A stretch of 64,000 bases of DNA. It comes from a virus. Position numbers and translations under genes: made by a program. The DNA is taken from the IMG/VR virus record IMGVR_UViG_3300009703_004110, positions 1-64,000 of that record, one strand, 5' to 3'. The notes beneath the pieces were generated by a model, which was given only the letters and a program-made list of their open reading frames with translations, made no database searches and had not been told where the DNA came from. Below, piece after piece: positions 48,973 through 58,917 of this stretch; position 1 is the first letter of the stretch, and the number at the start of each line of letters is the position of its first letter.

Positions 48973-49002
48973 AAGTATTGGCATCGTGAATTTTCATTCC
49001 GA

Positions 49003-50424
49003 TTATCTTCTTCTCCTTCTCTTATCAATTATAGACTTTCTAGCTCCGCCCTGTAGACGATTAAATCCAGACTTCTTTTTCTTGATCTTTTGGTGGACTT
49101 TGTCTGCCATACTGGCAACCTTATCTTCCTCAAGGTCTAGCGTCATTTGTGAAGCCCTTGCCTTATCCTTGCCAGCAGCCACAGAATCTTGTGCTCTGCT
49201 TTCTTTGCGAAGATTTTCAATTCGATCCTGTGGTAGGCCGAGACCCGCGAACCACGTATAAATACGAATCTTATCTTCTGTCATATCAGGATCAGAGTAG
49301 ATACCCTGAAAGACGTTTGCCCCATTTGTTTCTTGCGAAATCATATGGAAACAATAGTCTATATTGACCGCAGGAAGTTCGTTTAATGCCTCCTCTGGCC
49401 CAACAATTATTACTCCGCCGGTACGTGTCTGAGTAAGATTGAATCCTTCTGCTAACATATTCCCGCTTAAACTTTCAATTACTGCTTCAGCTAAAGCTGT
49501 TTCTTCTAAGTAATCAGCTACTTCAATCATTCCGTATACAGAGCAGTCACCGCATGAAATTATTTTACCAAAATCAGATGGGTCCAACGATGTGTGACGT
49601 GATGCTTGAGCAGTTTTAGTATTGAATAGATGCAGTGGCTCTACAATTGCTGCGTTAGCAGTAGTCCAAAACTGAGCCTGTCCTAATCCTCCGTAGATAT
49701 TTTCAATTCTTGCATTATCTACGACGACAAGTGAAGAAATCATATTATCGGTTGTCTGGCGAGCAAGCCTCGCTAGCGTTTCGATTGCATTCTTTTTAGA
49801 TTGCGCATCCTCTGTCGCCTTCGGAAGAACATAAATAACTCCCACCGGCATTCCTAATTCAAATAACATTGGAATCATTGTGCTAACAGAGCTAGAGCCT
49901 GTTCCGCCTCCGCCAGACATGGCCAAGAAAATCATATCATTTCCATCGGCTATTCCGTCTACGAAGTCTCTCACAATATTTTCGCTTGCTTCAAATATTT
50001 CTCGTCCAAGATCTAGATCCTTACCTGTTCCGCCTAAACTTCCTTCCAAAAGAAGCTTTTGCGACGGTAGGACGTCAATAAACTTTAAGTCCTGAGCTGA
50101 CGTATTAATTACGCCCGCATCATAACCACATCTATGAAACTCTTCTGCGATCCTTGATCCGGCTTGGCCTACACCAACAATGCCTAAATTAATGCTAACT
50201 TCTTGGCTGGCAACTACGTCCATCATTGGTTCCTCCTTTGCTGCGCTAGGTTCATCAGTTCCTTCTTTTTTTGCTTTAAGTTTTGCTAAGATATCTGGAT
50301 TCATACCAGTACTCTCCTTTTCTTCGCTTGCGAAAGCTGCAAATAGATCCTGGTTATCTCGTGATACCTTGTCTTGTGATTTATTGCTTTCAATACGTTC
50401 TTTGGTTATTTTTACTTCTGACAT
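49003..50424 (-). CDS. Tubulin/FtsZ-family GTPase
   Basis: This 473-aa protein has a 75-aa charged N-terminal extension. The core starts LGIVGVGQAGSRIAEEF (Gly-rich loop 1), continues with NTSAQDL, and has the tubulin signature SGGGGTGSSS at 170-179. It ends in a basic stretch (KKKKSGFNRLQGG). Family role: GTP-dependent filament assembly; phage members (PhuZ/TubZ types) position DNA or a phage nucleus. The N- and C-terminal extensions are not typical of FtsZ. It overlaps the GT gene end by 13 nt. Confidence 0.85.
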   Translation of the reverse strand: MSEVKITKERIESNKSQDKVSRDNQDLFAAFASEEKESTGMNPDILAKLKAKKEGTDEPSAAKEEPMMDVVASQEVSINLGIVGVGQAGSRIAEEFHRCGYDAGVINTSAQDLKFIDVLPSQKLLLEGSLGGTGKDLDLGREIFEASENIVRDFVDGIADGNDMIFLAMSGGGGTGSSSVSTMIPMLFELGMPVGVIYVLPKATEDAQSKKNAIETLARLARQTTDNMISSLVVVDNARIENIYGGLGQAQFWTTANAAIVEPLHLFNTKTAQASRHTSLDPSDFGKIISCGDCSVYGMIEVADYLEETALAEAVIESLSGNMLAEGFNLTQTRTGGVIIVGPEEALNELPAVNIDYCFHMISQETNGANVFQGIYSDPDMTEDKIRIYTWFAGLGLPQDRIENLRKESRAQDSVAAGKDKARASQMTLDLEEDKVASMADKVHQKIKKKKSGFNRLQGGARKSIIDKRRRRR

Positions 50425-51446
50425 TTTATATCTCCATATGCACGCTTAATTTGCTCATAGATTTTTGATGTACTTAAGACGGCTAACGGAACCAGCCTTT
50501 GGTCTTTACGTGTCGATTCTACGGAACACAAATATTGGGTGCCACACTTATTCATTGGTTGTAAATTAGTTGTTATAATCAAACAGTTGCAAGCCTGAGC
50601 CTCATAAAGACTCAAGCCCAATCCCTCTCGGGATGAGGGTGCTAAAACGCAATGACTTTCTTTATACAAATCAGCAATGGCACTACGATCTAATACCCCA
50701 TCTATAGTATGAATATTATCATGTTTTTCAATTATTCTCTGACTTTTTAAATTTTTAATTACACCAGATATTGTAAGTGTGGCGTCCGGATTATCTCTTT
50801 TTAGAAATCTATCGAATGCTTGGATCACCAAATCAGTATTTTTTGTTGAATATTCTGGATTTAAGCTGGCGGCATGGAAATACCTCACCGGGCCATCTTC
50901 CTTTTCTACCGGGGCGAATAAATCTCGGTCAACCAAATCCCACTCGACTCTTTGTGTGGCCTTATAATCTGAAAAATAATTGTGACATTGCTCGGTAAGA
51001 CACCATATCTGATCAAACATGATATAAGAATTTCCCTTTAATAAGTTAGGGCTAACCCACTCAATCATAGGAACGTCAATCATGTGTACATGATGCTTTC
51101 TTTTAACTTTATATATCCATTGAGATTTTTCCATTAAAGTTTCGAAAGAAATAATTGTATCAGAGTCATATTTAATAATAGCATTAGAAACCTGATTCTC
51201 TACTGTCTTTCTTTCGTCAAACCAATGAACAATTTCGCCATCTAATAGAGTCTCGTCGTTTGGCTTTAAATAATTACGATAAAAAATACTTCCGTCTAAT
51301 AAGTACTTAGACTTTGGAATATATATTACAGTGTGTCCTTGGCTCTTTAAAAGGTCTCCAAGTGACTTTGCTAAATAAAATAATCCAGACTCATGTAAGT
51401 ATGTTTTAATCAATATCGGTTTCGATGTTTCCAACTTTGGCAGCAT
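50412..51446 (-). CDS. Glycosyltransferase (GT4-like, 344 aa)
   Basis: This is a GT-B-like sequence with the C-terminal motif PSSREGLGLSLYEAQAC and TTNLQPM, typical of GT4-family retaining enzymes. The N-terminus has a Rossmann-like lead (ILIKTYLHESGLFYLAKSLG). Substrates are unknown. It overlaps the GT2 gene by 41 nt and is part of the glycan set running from 50.4 to 63.9 kb. Confidence 0.75.
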   Translation of the reverse strand: MLPKLETSKPILIKTYLHESGLFYLAKSLGDLLKSQGHTVIYIPKSKYLLDGSIFYRNYLKPNDETLLDGEIVHWFDERKTVENQVSNAIIKYDSDTIISFETLMEKSQWIYKVKRKHHVHMIDVPMIEWVSPNLLKGNSYIMFDQIWCLTEQCHNYFSDYKATQRVEWDLVDRDLFAPVEKEDGPVRYFHAASLNPEYSTKNTDLVIQAFDRFLKRDNPDATLTISGVIKNLKSQRIIEKHDNIHTIDGVLDRSAIADLYKESHCVLAPSSREGLGLSLYEAQACNCLIITTNLQPMNKCGTQYLCSVESTRKDQRLVPLAVLSTSKIYEQIKRAYGDIKCQK

Positions 51447-52137
51447 TCATTCTCTCCAATGATTCTTCTTTCACAATATCTAAAGATCCGCGATGTTTGG
51501 CTTGTAACTCAGCTCTATTGGTTAGGGAATTTCCGTCCTTAACAACTGAGTACTGGTATAATACGCGATGGATATACTTTATTTTATATCGCTCCGAACA
51601 TCTTAACCACAGCTTATAATCCTCTCCAATCCACAGATCTTCATCAAATCCGTTAAGCTCCTCAAAGACATAGCGCCTCATAGTCACGCTACCCGAGGCA
51701 ACGTAATTTTGCCTCATTAGAGAGTCCCACGTTATATTAAGTGGGTGACGATAAAATGGGTGACACAATTTTGCTCTATCTACAAGTCTTCGATAATTTC
51801 CGCAGGTCATTCCGATTTCCGGATCTCTTTTGAATTCTGCAACACTCATATCTAGCTTGTGCGGCTCCCATATATCGTCATGATCTAAGAAGCTAATTAG
51901 CTCCCCGTTTCCAAACCTGGCCCCGTAATTTCTAGCTGCTGCAGGGCCTCTATTCTTGTCCAGTCTTACATACAAAGTTTTGCGATATTTTCTGACCAAA
52001 GGCTCAAAATCTTCTGTAGAACCATCGTCAACCACAATTACATTGAAATTTTTATAGGTTTGGGCCATACAACTATTTAGGGCTTCACGCAAATATGGGC
52101 CTGGATTGTGTACGGGTATGATAACATCAACCTTCAT
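51406..52137 (-). CDS. Glycosyltransferase family 2
   Basis: This 243-aa GT-A enzyme has the opening VDVIIPVHNPGPYLREALNS, VVDDGSTEDFEPL, the DHDD metal motif (LDHDDIWEP), and GFDEDLWIGEDYKLWLR near the end. It likely transfers a sugar from a nucleotide sugar. The single GT-A domain is complete. Its coding end overlaps the downstream GT4-like gene, and it follows the 1,385-aa gene with 19 nt between. Confidence 0.88.
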   Translation of the reverse strand: MKVDVIIPVHNPGPYLREALNSCMAQTYKNFNVIVVDDGSTEDFEPLVRKYRKTLYVRLDKNRGPAAARNYGARFGNGELISFLDHDDIWEPHKLDMSVAEFKRDPEIGMTCGNYRRLVDRAKLCHPFYRHPLNITWDSLMRQNYVASGSVTMRRYVFEELNGFDEDLWIGEDYKLWLRCSERYKIKYIHRVLYQYSVVKDGNSLTNRAELQAKHRGSLDIVKEESLERMNAAKVGNIETDID

Positions 52138-52156
52138 CTTTATTTTTCCGTGAGAA

Positions 52157-55100
52157 TTATAGCGTTATACCAAGCATATTATTGTCAACAATAACAGATA
52201 ATCTATATATCCTTTCTGAGCGAGATATTTTTGCCTTTTTCTTTTTGATTTTAATTTTTTGCTTGAATTTTGGTGTAGTTAAATCTATACTACTGCGCGG
52301 AGACCAATCTGTTCGGCCTTGATATTTATATTCATATACAAAATCTCGTGGATCGCATCTGAGACTTTTTTTCTTAAATCTGTCTGGATCCAACTTGGTA
52401 AATCTCTTTCCACAGAGCACATATTTTGCTCTAAGTTTCGATTCTACGTGGGTCGCCCAAGCCGCATACATGTCGTCCATAGAATACCCAATGTGATATT
52501 CTGCGCCTCGTCCATATAAAGATGCCTCAACATTATCTAAAATATATCCATGATCTGATTGTACATAATGAAAATAACTTTGAGAGGCTATTTTCCAGCC
52601 AACTTCGGTATTGATCTCTAAGATTAACACTCCAGCTAGCGGATTCACATAAGAATCGATAGCCGCATTTTTGCCGACACCATTAATATGCTGGCAACAA
52701 CTTGTTTCTAGACCAATACTGAAGTGCAATGAATCATAAGTTCTAAGGGTTCTAAATCTAAATTTCTGTCCAATGGGCGCCCAATCAATCTTGTGAATAT
52801 CTGGCGATTTAATTTCTGTTTCTTCGTTATACTCAGAATACTCTCCAAACTCCTGAACACTCTTGAGGTCTGATAGGGCCGTTTCAATGAACCGCTTGTT
52901 TTCTTCAAAGTCTGGTTGCCCTGGCACTAACTTTGGTGGATTATTGCACAAAGTTATTAGCTTCTTAACTCTAGCGCCAAAACCTCTCTTAATATATCCC
53001 TGTTCTACCATAATTTTAGCCACAGGATATATTGTTTCCATTATTTTTCTATATCCACCAAGCCTCTTTAGTTGAGCACATGCTTCAAAGTATCGTCCGA
53101 CCAAGTGAATCTTTCCCCAGTTTTTAAAGTTCTGGCTCTTGAGCATATTTGCAAAGAAAGACTTTGGAAGACCTTCACCGCGATTATGGACAAAAGCGGC
53201 CATTCTAATAGCGGCACTTATCTTCTTTTTAAAGTTTCCCGGCACGCTTATTAGCGTATCTGGGAAATAAGTTTTAACCTCTTCGTACCCTATATTTCCT
53301 TCTGCGGCTCTCCAAGTTTGGTCCAAAACATTTCCCATTTCGATAAAATTATTATAGCTTGTAATACCAAGTACTTTGGCAGTTACTAATTTTGCATAGA
53401 ACATCGGAGGCATATCTCTAGGTTTTTTAGAGACCTCCCTATAAAACTCACTAACATCATCAATTGGATAAAGCTCGGTCATATCTGAAATTTTAGACGG
53501 ATACTCCATTTCTTTTGCCTTACCTTTTATCATTTCTTTGGCCCATACACTTATAGGGATGCCTTCGAGCCACGGCTTACCTTCGAGCGCTTTAAACTTT
53601 TTGAGGATTGTTCTTGGACCTACCGCTTTAAAAATCTGCCCTCTTTTTTTAGCTAATAACCTGTAGTTAACTTCTGCATGCATGAGTCTAAGCTCTTGGG
53701 CCAGATTTGGCAACGAATTTTTAATAAATGTTAGTTCTTTATTAAATCGAATGTTTCGTTCTATTTCTTGTCTAACTTTACCTAATATCTCATTAGTTCT
53801 TCGTTTTTTATCTTCTTCTCCGAAGGCGTACTCTAACTCTTTGTCTATAACGGCTTGAATGCTTTCATCAGGATATTGCTCAGGTAGTAATTCAAGTTCC
53901 GATGTTGTCTTAATAAGCCCTTCTAAATCTTCGCCTCTAAAAGGCTGTCTTGAGAAATAATCTTTATTAAAAATACTAGTCCCTCTATTTTCATTTCTTT
54001 TATTTATAATATTGACTAAGGAGCTTTTTATATTTTTATGGATCTTTTCTAAATGTCTCGGCTTATCATATCTTCTTACATTTCTAAATCCAGATGCCAT
54101 CCATCTATCAAAATCTTTTATCTCATTATTGAATCTGTTATAGCGAGTTTCTTCTTCTTCATTTATATTTCCATCTAAAAAGTCAGAAATTAACCTTTCT
54201 TTAGAAAAATAATTGTGACTGACTAAATTTGTAACACTGGAATATCTCTCTTCTAGTGCAGTAACCTGATTCATTTCTTCTTTGGAATCTCTATATGGAA
54301 GTTCTCTAACTGAGGCAAAGACCATTTTCTTTTTTAAAACAGTAATTAATCTTGGTTTTAAAAACTTCTTCTTACTCAGAATATGCGTGGTGATATCTGC
54401 GATGTCTCTGCTTTTTATAGTTATATATCCTCTTTTGATTAACTTTTCTAATTCAATATTGAAATTATCATCTAAAGAACTTAATGATCCGGTAATTGTA
54501 TCTACAATTTTTTCTCCAAGAATTTGTGAGCTAGTAGACATCATATCGCCCGAAAGAGTTTTATCTTTAAACAAGAATTTTGGATAATTAAGTGCTGATA
54601 TATACAAAATTCTATTTTCTGGATCAAACTTAGTCCAATTAGATACTAGTGACTTTGCAACTTCAGGAGATATGTTAGACCCCCTTAGGTCCTCTACACT
54701 ATATCCCGTTGCTTCTCTGATAACTTCATCTATTATAATTTTTGAAGCTTGATCTCTAGCAGGTTGAAGAATTCTCTTAGTAACATCACTAACCACACTA
54801 TTAAATATATCAGATATTAAATATGCAAAGTTTTCAATAATGGAGATCTGAGTATGTTTGCCATGTAAAATAGATATCAGATTAAATTTCTTTAAATTTT
54901 CTTCGTCTGATCTTCTGTAACTATCAGTTTTATAAAATCCTGACTGATTATGATAATAAGAATAACCTGTTGCTATATCCTTTTCTTTTTCAATTTCACT
55001 GGCAAATAAAAGATATTTTTCATGTATTTCATCTTGCATATGCTTTATCACGCTATTTGCTATACGCGCTCTAGCTCCGCTTTTACTTTTCAGTACTTTG

Positions 55101-56314
55101 TTAAGTTTCTTTTTAAATCCCTTTAGAAATCTCTGGCCTCTCTTGACCGATGCTAACGTTCTATCTAAAGAATCGTCATAACTGTCCAAGTTATTATATT
55201 TTCTTGAAAACCAATAAGATATAGTAGATTTTTGTGAAATAGAGTAGCTATACACATTAACTGCGACTTCATTTTTAAAGCTCGGAGCCTCTTCCAGATA
55301 TTCTTTCATAAGCGCTGGATTATCAAACCAACCTTCCTCTAGATTGTCAAAAAATCCTTTAAGGCCCAGTCTGCTCCAGTCGTCCCCTCGGCCTGTTGAA
55401 GCGCCAAAGATAGATATGCCAACAGAATCTATAACAATCTTGTATATTTGGTGGTAAAGTCTATTAGATAAATCTTCGACCATTTCATCATAGCCTTTAA
55501 AGTTCATGCTTTCTGGTGGCAGTGGCTCAGATGCTGCTTGTGAAATCTTAATATCATCTAGAATGGTAATTATTTGCGTTCTTTTTTGTGATATAGAGAG
55601 GTACTTAGAGTAAAGCTCTCCAACCATCTTCCTATATTCTTCTCTATCAATATTATAATCGACTTGAATATTTTCTGGCTTTAATTTCTGGCGATATCGA
55701 TAATTACCTTCTTCAACGTAATCATATCCGGGAATATTCATCTTTTCGTAATTACTTGGATTACGCCCTTTCTCTGCAATAAATTCCTCTAGTTTCTCAC
55801 GATATAGTTTTCTTTTTTCGGTCCATTCATCCTCCAAGGCAGCTCTTTCTTCTTCTAACCGTCTAGGATCTGGAAGTATACGAATCTCGGGCGGCATATC
55901 GGGAATTGAAGTCTGTGCCTGCTCCAAGTTATATGAGGGAATTTGTGCTTTTAACTCTGGATATCTATCTCTATATTCTTTTATTGTAACCAAGAATTCT
56001 GTATGATCAGCAGGAATTGACATAACTTCTTGCGCCAACTCTTCTTTACTTCTATCTGGGTGACTTCTCATTAAAACCTGAAGAAGCCTATTCCTCATTT
56101 TTCTCTGATCTTCCGGAATATAAACTTCTTGACTAGTAGGCCGAGGGCCTGCCTCACTCATTTCCGGCACGACCTCTGGCCGACCTTCTTCCGTTTCTTC
56201 ACGCACTTCTTCAAACAACTGAAGCTGCTCTTGAGCAAGCTTAAGAAGATAATTATATTCTGAATAAAAACCATTAGTTTTTAGATATTCTGCAAGTCTG
56301 CGAATATCGGTCAT
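52157..56314 (-). CDS. Giant 1,385-aa protein with N-terminal packaging-like module
   Basis: Residues 1-31 contain the module (RRLAEYLKTNGFYSEYNYLL). A Glu- and Pro-rich linker follows, then a long charged helical body. Residues about 1150-1290 form a domain with SCCQHINGVGKNAAIDSYVN, VGWKIASQSYFHY and YILDNVEASL, reminiscent of a PcfJ-like or related domain, but I am not certain. The C-terminus is basic. Being the longest gene here and carrying the module, it may be a large internal virion protein ejected with DNA. No enzymatic motif is proven. Confidence 0.6.
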   Translation of the reverse strand: MTDIRRLAEYLKTNGFYSEYNYLLKLAQEQLQLFEEVREETEEGRPEVVPEMSEAGPRPTSQEVYIPEDQRKMRNRLLQVLMRSHPDRSKEELAQEVMSIPADHTEFLVTIKEYRDRYPELKAQIPSYNLEQAQTSIPDMPPEIRILPDPRRLEEERAALEDEWTEKRKLYREKLEEFIAEKGRNPSNYEKMNIPGYDYVEEGNYRYRQKLKPENIQVDYNIDREEYRKMVGELYSKYLSISQKRTQIITILDDIKISQAASEPLPPESMNFKGYDEMVEDLSNRLYHQIYKIVIDSVGISIFGASTGRGDDWSRLGLKGFFDNLEEGWFDNPALMKEYLEEAPSFKNEVAVNVYSYSISQKSTISYWFSRKYNNLDSYDDSLDRTLASVKRGQRFLKGFKKKLNKVLKSKSGARARIANSVIKHMQDEIHEKYLLFASEIEKEKDIATGYSYYHNQSGFYKTDSYRRSDEENLKKFNLISILHGKHTQISIIENFAYLISDIFNSVVSDVTKRILQPARDQASKIIIDEVIREATGYSVEDLRGSNISPEVAKSLVSNWTKFDPENRILYISALNYPKFLFKDKTLSGDMMSTSSQILGEKIVDTITGSLSSLDDNFNIELEKLIKRGYITIKSRDIADITTHILSKKKFLKPRLITVLKKKMVFASVRELPYRDSKEEMNQVTALEERYSSVTNLVSHNYFSKERLISDFLDGNINEEEETRYNRFNNEIKDFDRWMASGFRNVRRYDKPRHLEKIHKNIKSSLVNIINKRNENRGTSIFNKDYFSRQPFRGEDLEGLIKTTSELELLPEQYPDESIQAVIDKELEYAFGEEDKKRRTNEILGKVRQEIERNIRFNKELTFIKNSLPNLAQELRLMHAEVNYRLLAKKRGQIFKAVGPRTILKKFKALEGKPWLEGIPISVWAKEMIKGKAKEMEYPSKISDMTELYPIDDVSEFYREVSKKPRDMPPMFYAKLVTAKVLGITSYNNFIEMGNVLDQTWRAAEGNIGYEEVKTYFPDTLISVPGNFKKKISAAIRMAAFVHNRGEGLPKSFFANMLKSQNFKNWGKIHLVGRYFEACAQLKRLGGYRKIMETIYPVAKIMVEQGYIKRGFGARVKKLITLCNNPPKLVPGQPDFEENKRFIETALSDLKSVQEFGEYSEYNEETEIKSPDIHKIDWAPIGQKFRFRTLRTYDSLHFSIGLETSCCQHINGVGKNAAIDSYVNPLAGVLILEINTEVGWKIASQSYFHYVQSDHGYILDNVEASLYGRGAEYHIGYSMDDMYAAWATHVESKLRAKYVLCGKRFTKLDPDRFKKKSLRCDPRDFVYEYKYQGRTDWSPRSSIDLTTPKFKQKIKIKKKKAKISRSERIYRLSVIVDNNMLGITL

Positions 56315-56385
56315 ATTAACTCCAGCATTTTAAGAAGATTCTATTTTAGTCAAGTAAATTAGTAGCTGTAAGAGATATAATTACT

Positions 56386-57966
56386 CTAAATATTGACATA
56401 CTCTTTAACCCATAATCTTTGGCCTGCATCGTAAATTTTACACCAACCAAGTTCTTCTGCGTGTTCTTGTTGAGATAGGGATCTATTGTCCATATTTGCT
56501 CGACACTGAAGTCTATTATAGGTATGTCGTAAGTTCGTCCATTTCCACCCAAGAGTTTCTTTTGATTCTATAAATCCCATTTTTTTTAAAAAATTACCAG
56601 TTCCGTATCGTAAATCAACCCAATAATGGACAGATGAGAACTCATTATGTTTCTTCAGAAAACAGAATAATTTAGAGGCCCCGCCTACTACTACTGCACC
56701 ACATTTTGATGATAATCTGTCTATTTTGCATATTGAATTTTTAATCTTGTATGACAGTATCATTACCAATTGATTTTTATATTTAAGTCCAATATGTTTA
56801 GATTTAATATCACCCTTAATATGAGTTTCTTTCAAGAACTTTGAAGCTTCTTTTTGAGATAAAATAATAGGCTTTGTTTTTCTGGCAAAAATTCTATGTG
56901 ATTTTCCTAGATTATTTAAAACCATGGATCTAACTATTGGCATTTTATATAGGACCTCATCCTCTCTAAATTGAAAAATTCTAAGACCTTGTTTTTCATA
57001 TTCCCGTCTCATTTTAAAATGATAGCGCCTATCCGGTTGTTTTAGCTCTGAATGCCAATATAGCCCATCAACATTTACTGCTAACCCACCTTCAAACTTA
57101 AAATCTGGCCGATAACGAAGTCCTGGGAAATTCTTTAGATCATAAAAATTATTATATCGTGATACAGAAAATTCATCAGCAAAAATTCTCTCTATGTTGG
57201 TTATATTATTGTTGTAATCTGAAGCTATTATCTCAAGATCTTTCAAAGATGTTTCGATATTAATTCGTCTAATGAGATAATCATATGGCACCACAAAAGC
57301 TTCTGCTAGCTCTTTAACTGTTTTTCCATCTATAGAAATAGATGTTTGATTTTTAACTCTTGATGCGATTCGTTTTTTGCAGACAATATCAAGTTCTGAT
57401 GGATTCTGAACTCCGTATCTAGATACCATTGTTTCCTTAAATTTAGCAGCACCTATTTCGCTTTGCATAATGTGTCTCACACCATATTTGTTTTCTATTT
57501 TATTATAAATCTTTTTTGATGTTATATGGCTTCCGAAGCCTATACCCCCATATTTATGCTCCAATGATTTGGCCACCTTCTCTGCTATCTTGGCATTTTT
57601 CATTGGATTCTCAATACCATATTTTTTAAGATTAGCTTCCTTTGTTTTCTGTCGTATATCGTCATTTAATAGACAACACTCGTGTCCATATTTTTTTAAA
57701 TTAGTTTCTCTAATTTTTTCTTTTGTAGAATCTAAGGAGAAGGGGTTTTTTACGCCGTATCTGTCTAAATTAGTTTTCTCAAAATTATTGATTCTAGAGG
57801 CTTGTGCTTTATCTTTGTCTTTTTTTATATTAAGCCTTTTTATGGCCCTATAAATCGTAGCCTTAGGAATATCAAGTTCTTTAGATAACTCTGATAAACT
57901 TTTGTTATTTTTAATATAATGTAACTTCAAAAAATCTTCAGTAAGGATGGGGTATTTTTTGCTCAT
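56386..57966 (-). CDS. EDxHD/Vsr-like homing-type endonuclease (526 aa), paralogue
   Basis: It has the same layout as 40914-42401: N-terminal HTH (NKSLSELSKELDIPKATIYR) and C-terminal nuclease (LRYRPDFKFEGGLAVNVDG, YWHSE, LRIFQFREDE) with the shared tail (HYWVDLRYGTGNFLKKMGF; YDAGQRLWVK). The middle has several LxxYGxxNP repeats (RYGVKNPFS; KYGIENPMK). It lies between the 1,385-aa gene and a GT4 gene, overlapping the latter by 29 nt. Confidence 0.8.
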   Translation of the reverse strand: MSKKYPILTEDFLKLHYIKNNKSLSELSKELDIPKATIYRAIKRLNIKKDKDKAQASRINNFEKTNLDRYGVKNPFSLDSTKEKIRETNLKKYGHECCLLNDDIRQKTKEANLKKYGIENPMKNAKIAEKVAKSLEHKYGGIGFGSHITSKKIYNKIENKYGVRHIMQSEIGAAKFKETMVSRYGVQNPSELDIVCKKRIASRVKNQTSISIDGKTVKELAEAFVVPYDYLIRRINIETSLKDLEIIASDYNNNITNIERIFADEFSVSRYNNFYDLKNFPGLRYRPDFKFEGGLAVNVDGLYWHSELKQPDRRYHFKMRREYEKQGLRIFQFREDEVLYKMPIVRSMVLNNLGKSHRIFARKTKPIILSQKEASKFLKETHIKGDIKSKHIGLKYKNQLVMILSYKIKNSICKIDRLSSKCGAVVVGGASKLFCFLKKHNEFSSVHYWVDLRYGTGNFLKKMGFIESKETLGWKWTNLRHTYNRLQCRANMDNRSLSQQEHAEELGWCKIYDAGQRLWVKEYVNI

Positions 57967-58909
57967 TTAAAATTTCCATATAATTATTTATAATTACTGA
58001 TGGAGAAAAATTATCTTCCATGTATTTTATCGCACCATTAGATAGATGATTATACAGTCTATCATCAGTCATTATTTCATTTATTGCTTGGACATATGAG
58101 TCTACATCATAACTGGTTATAATTCCTGTTTTATAGTTTTCTCCATGCAAGTAAATTTTTGGATGCGAAACACTCGGCACACCGCTCTGCCATGCTTCTG
58201 CCATAGCTAAGCCCATAGTTTCACTAAGAGACGTAACTATTAATAGTTTTGATCTTTTAGCATCTTCAATATGCTCAAAGTAATTATATGGCCTAGGGTA
58301 TCCGATATATTTAAACTCATACTTGCCCTTTAATCTCTGTTCTATTTTTTTAGCAAAATGTATATTCTTAACAAACTGCTTGCTATTGCCTTTCCATAAA
58401 ATAGATCCATCAGTCTCTTCTAACGGGCGCCACAAGTCTGGGTCAGGCCCAACTTGATACACGGATATATCCTTTAGATTGATCTTGTGTTCCTTAGCAA
58501 TCCTAAAAGACAGTCGCTCGTTGACCGCTAGAATTTTGTCGTATCCAATCTTCTTTAGAAAGAAACGTTCCTTTTCTAATTCAACTGTATCTAATACGTT
58601 TGGACCAATAATTATTTTCTTATTTAAGCTATTAGCAAAATTAATCGCCCTTGGTATGCCGTGAGACATTCCGCTCCAAACATGTAAAATATCTGAACTA
58701 AGAATGGCTCTAGATAATGCTTTTGAGTTGCTAATTGATAAGGCCGGAGCCCATTTGTCTCCTGTTGGCTTTAATATTGTAAAAATGTTAACCTTTATTT
58801 CTGGATATATTTTGTTTAAAAACTTTACAAAATTAACCAGACACATTCCCGGCCCATTAACAAAACGCCCGGCATATCCGTAGTTAAAGGCCAGAATGGT
58901 TATTTCCAT
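57938..58909 (-). CDS. Glycosyltransferase family 4
   Basis: This 323-aa GT-B enzyme has the N-terminus ITILAFNYGYAGRFVNGPGM and the C-terminal motif VTSLSETMGLAMAEAWQSG, then VPSVSHPKIYLHGENY. It is slightly short for the family. It probably adds a sugar to the same glycan as the other glycosyltransferases. Its end overlaps the homing endonuclease start, so the endonuclease was likely inserted downstream of it. Confidence 0.82.
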   Translation of the reverse strand: MEITILAFNYGYAGRFVNGPGMCLVNFVKFLNKIYPEIKVNIFTILKPTGDKWAPALSISNSKALSRAILSSDILHVWSGMSHGIPRAINFANSLNKKIIIGPNVLDTVELEKERFFLKKIGYDKILAVNERLSFRIAKEHKINLKDISVYQVGPDPDLWRPLEETDGSILWKGNSKQFVKNIHFAKKIEQRLKGKYEFKYIGYPRPYNYFEHIEDAKRSKLLIVTSLSETMGLAMAEAWQSGVPSVSHPKIYLHGENYKTGIITSYDVDSYVQAINEIMTDDRLYNHLSNGAIKYMEDNFSPSVIINNYMEILNEQKIPHPY

Positions 58910-58917
58910 TTAAACTC

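Noticed and set aside
56346-56552. 68-aa minus-strand frame at the end of the second endonuclease gene
   Set aside because: It is an alternative-frame shadow of the conserved C-terminal tail shared by the two endonucleases.
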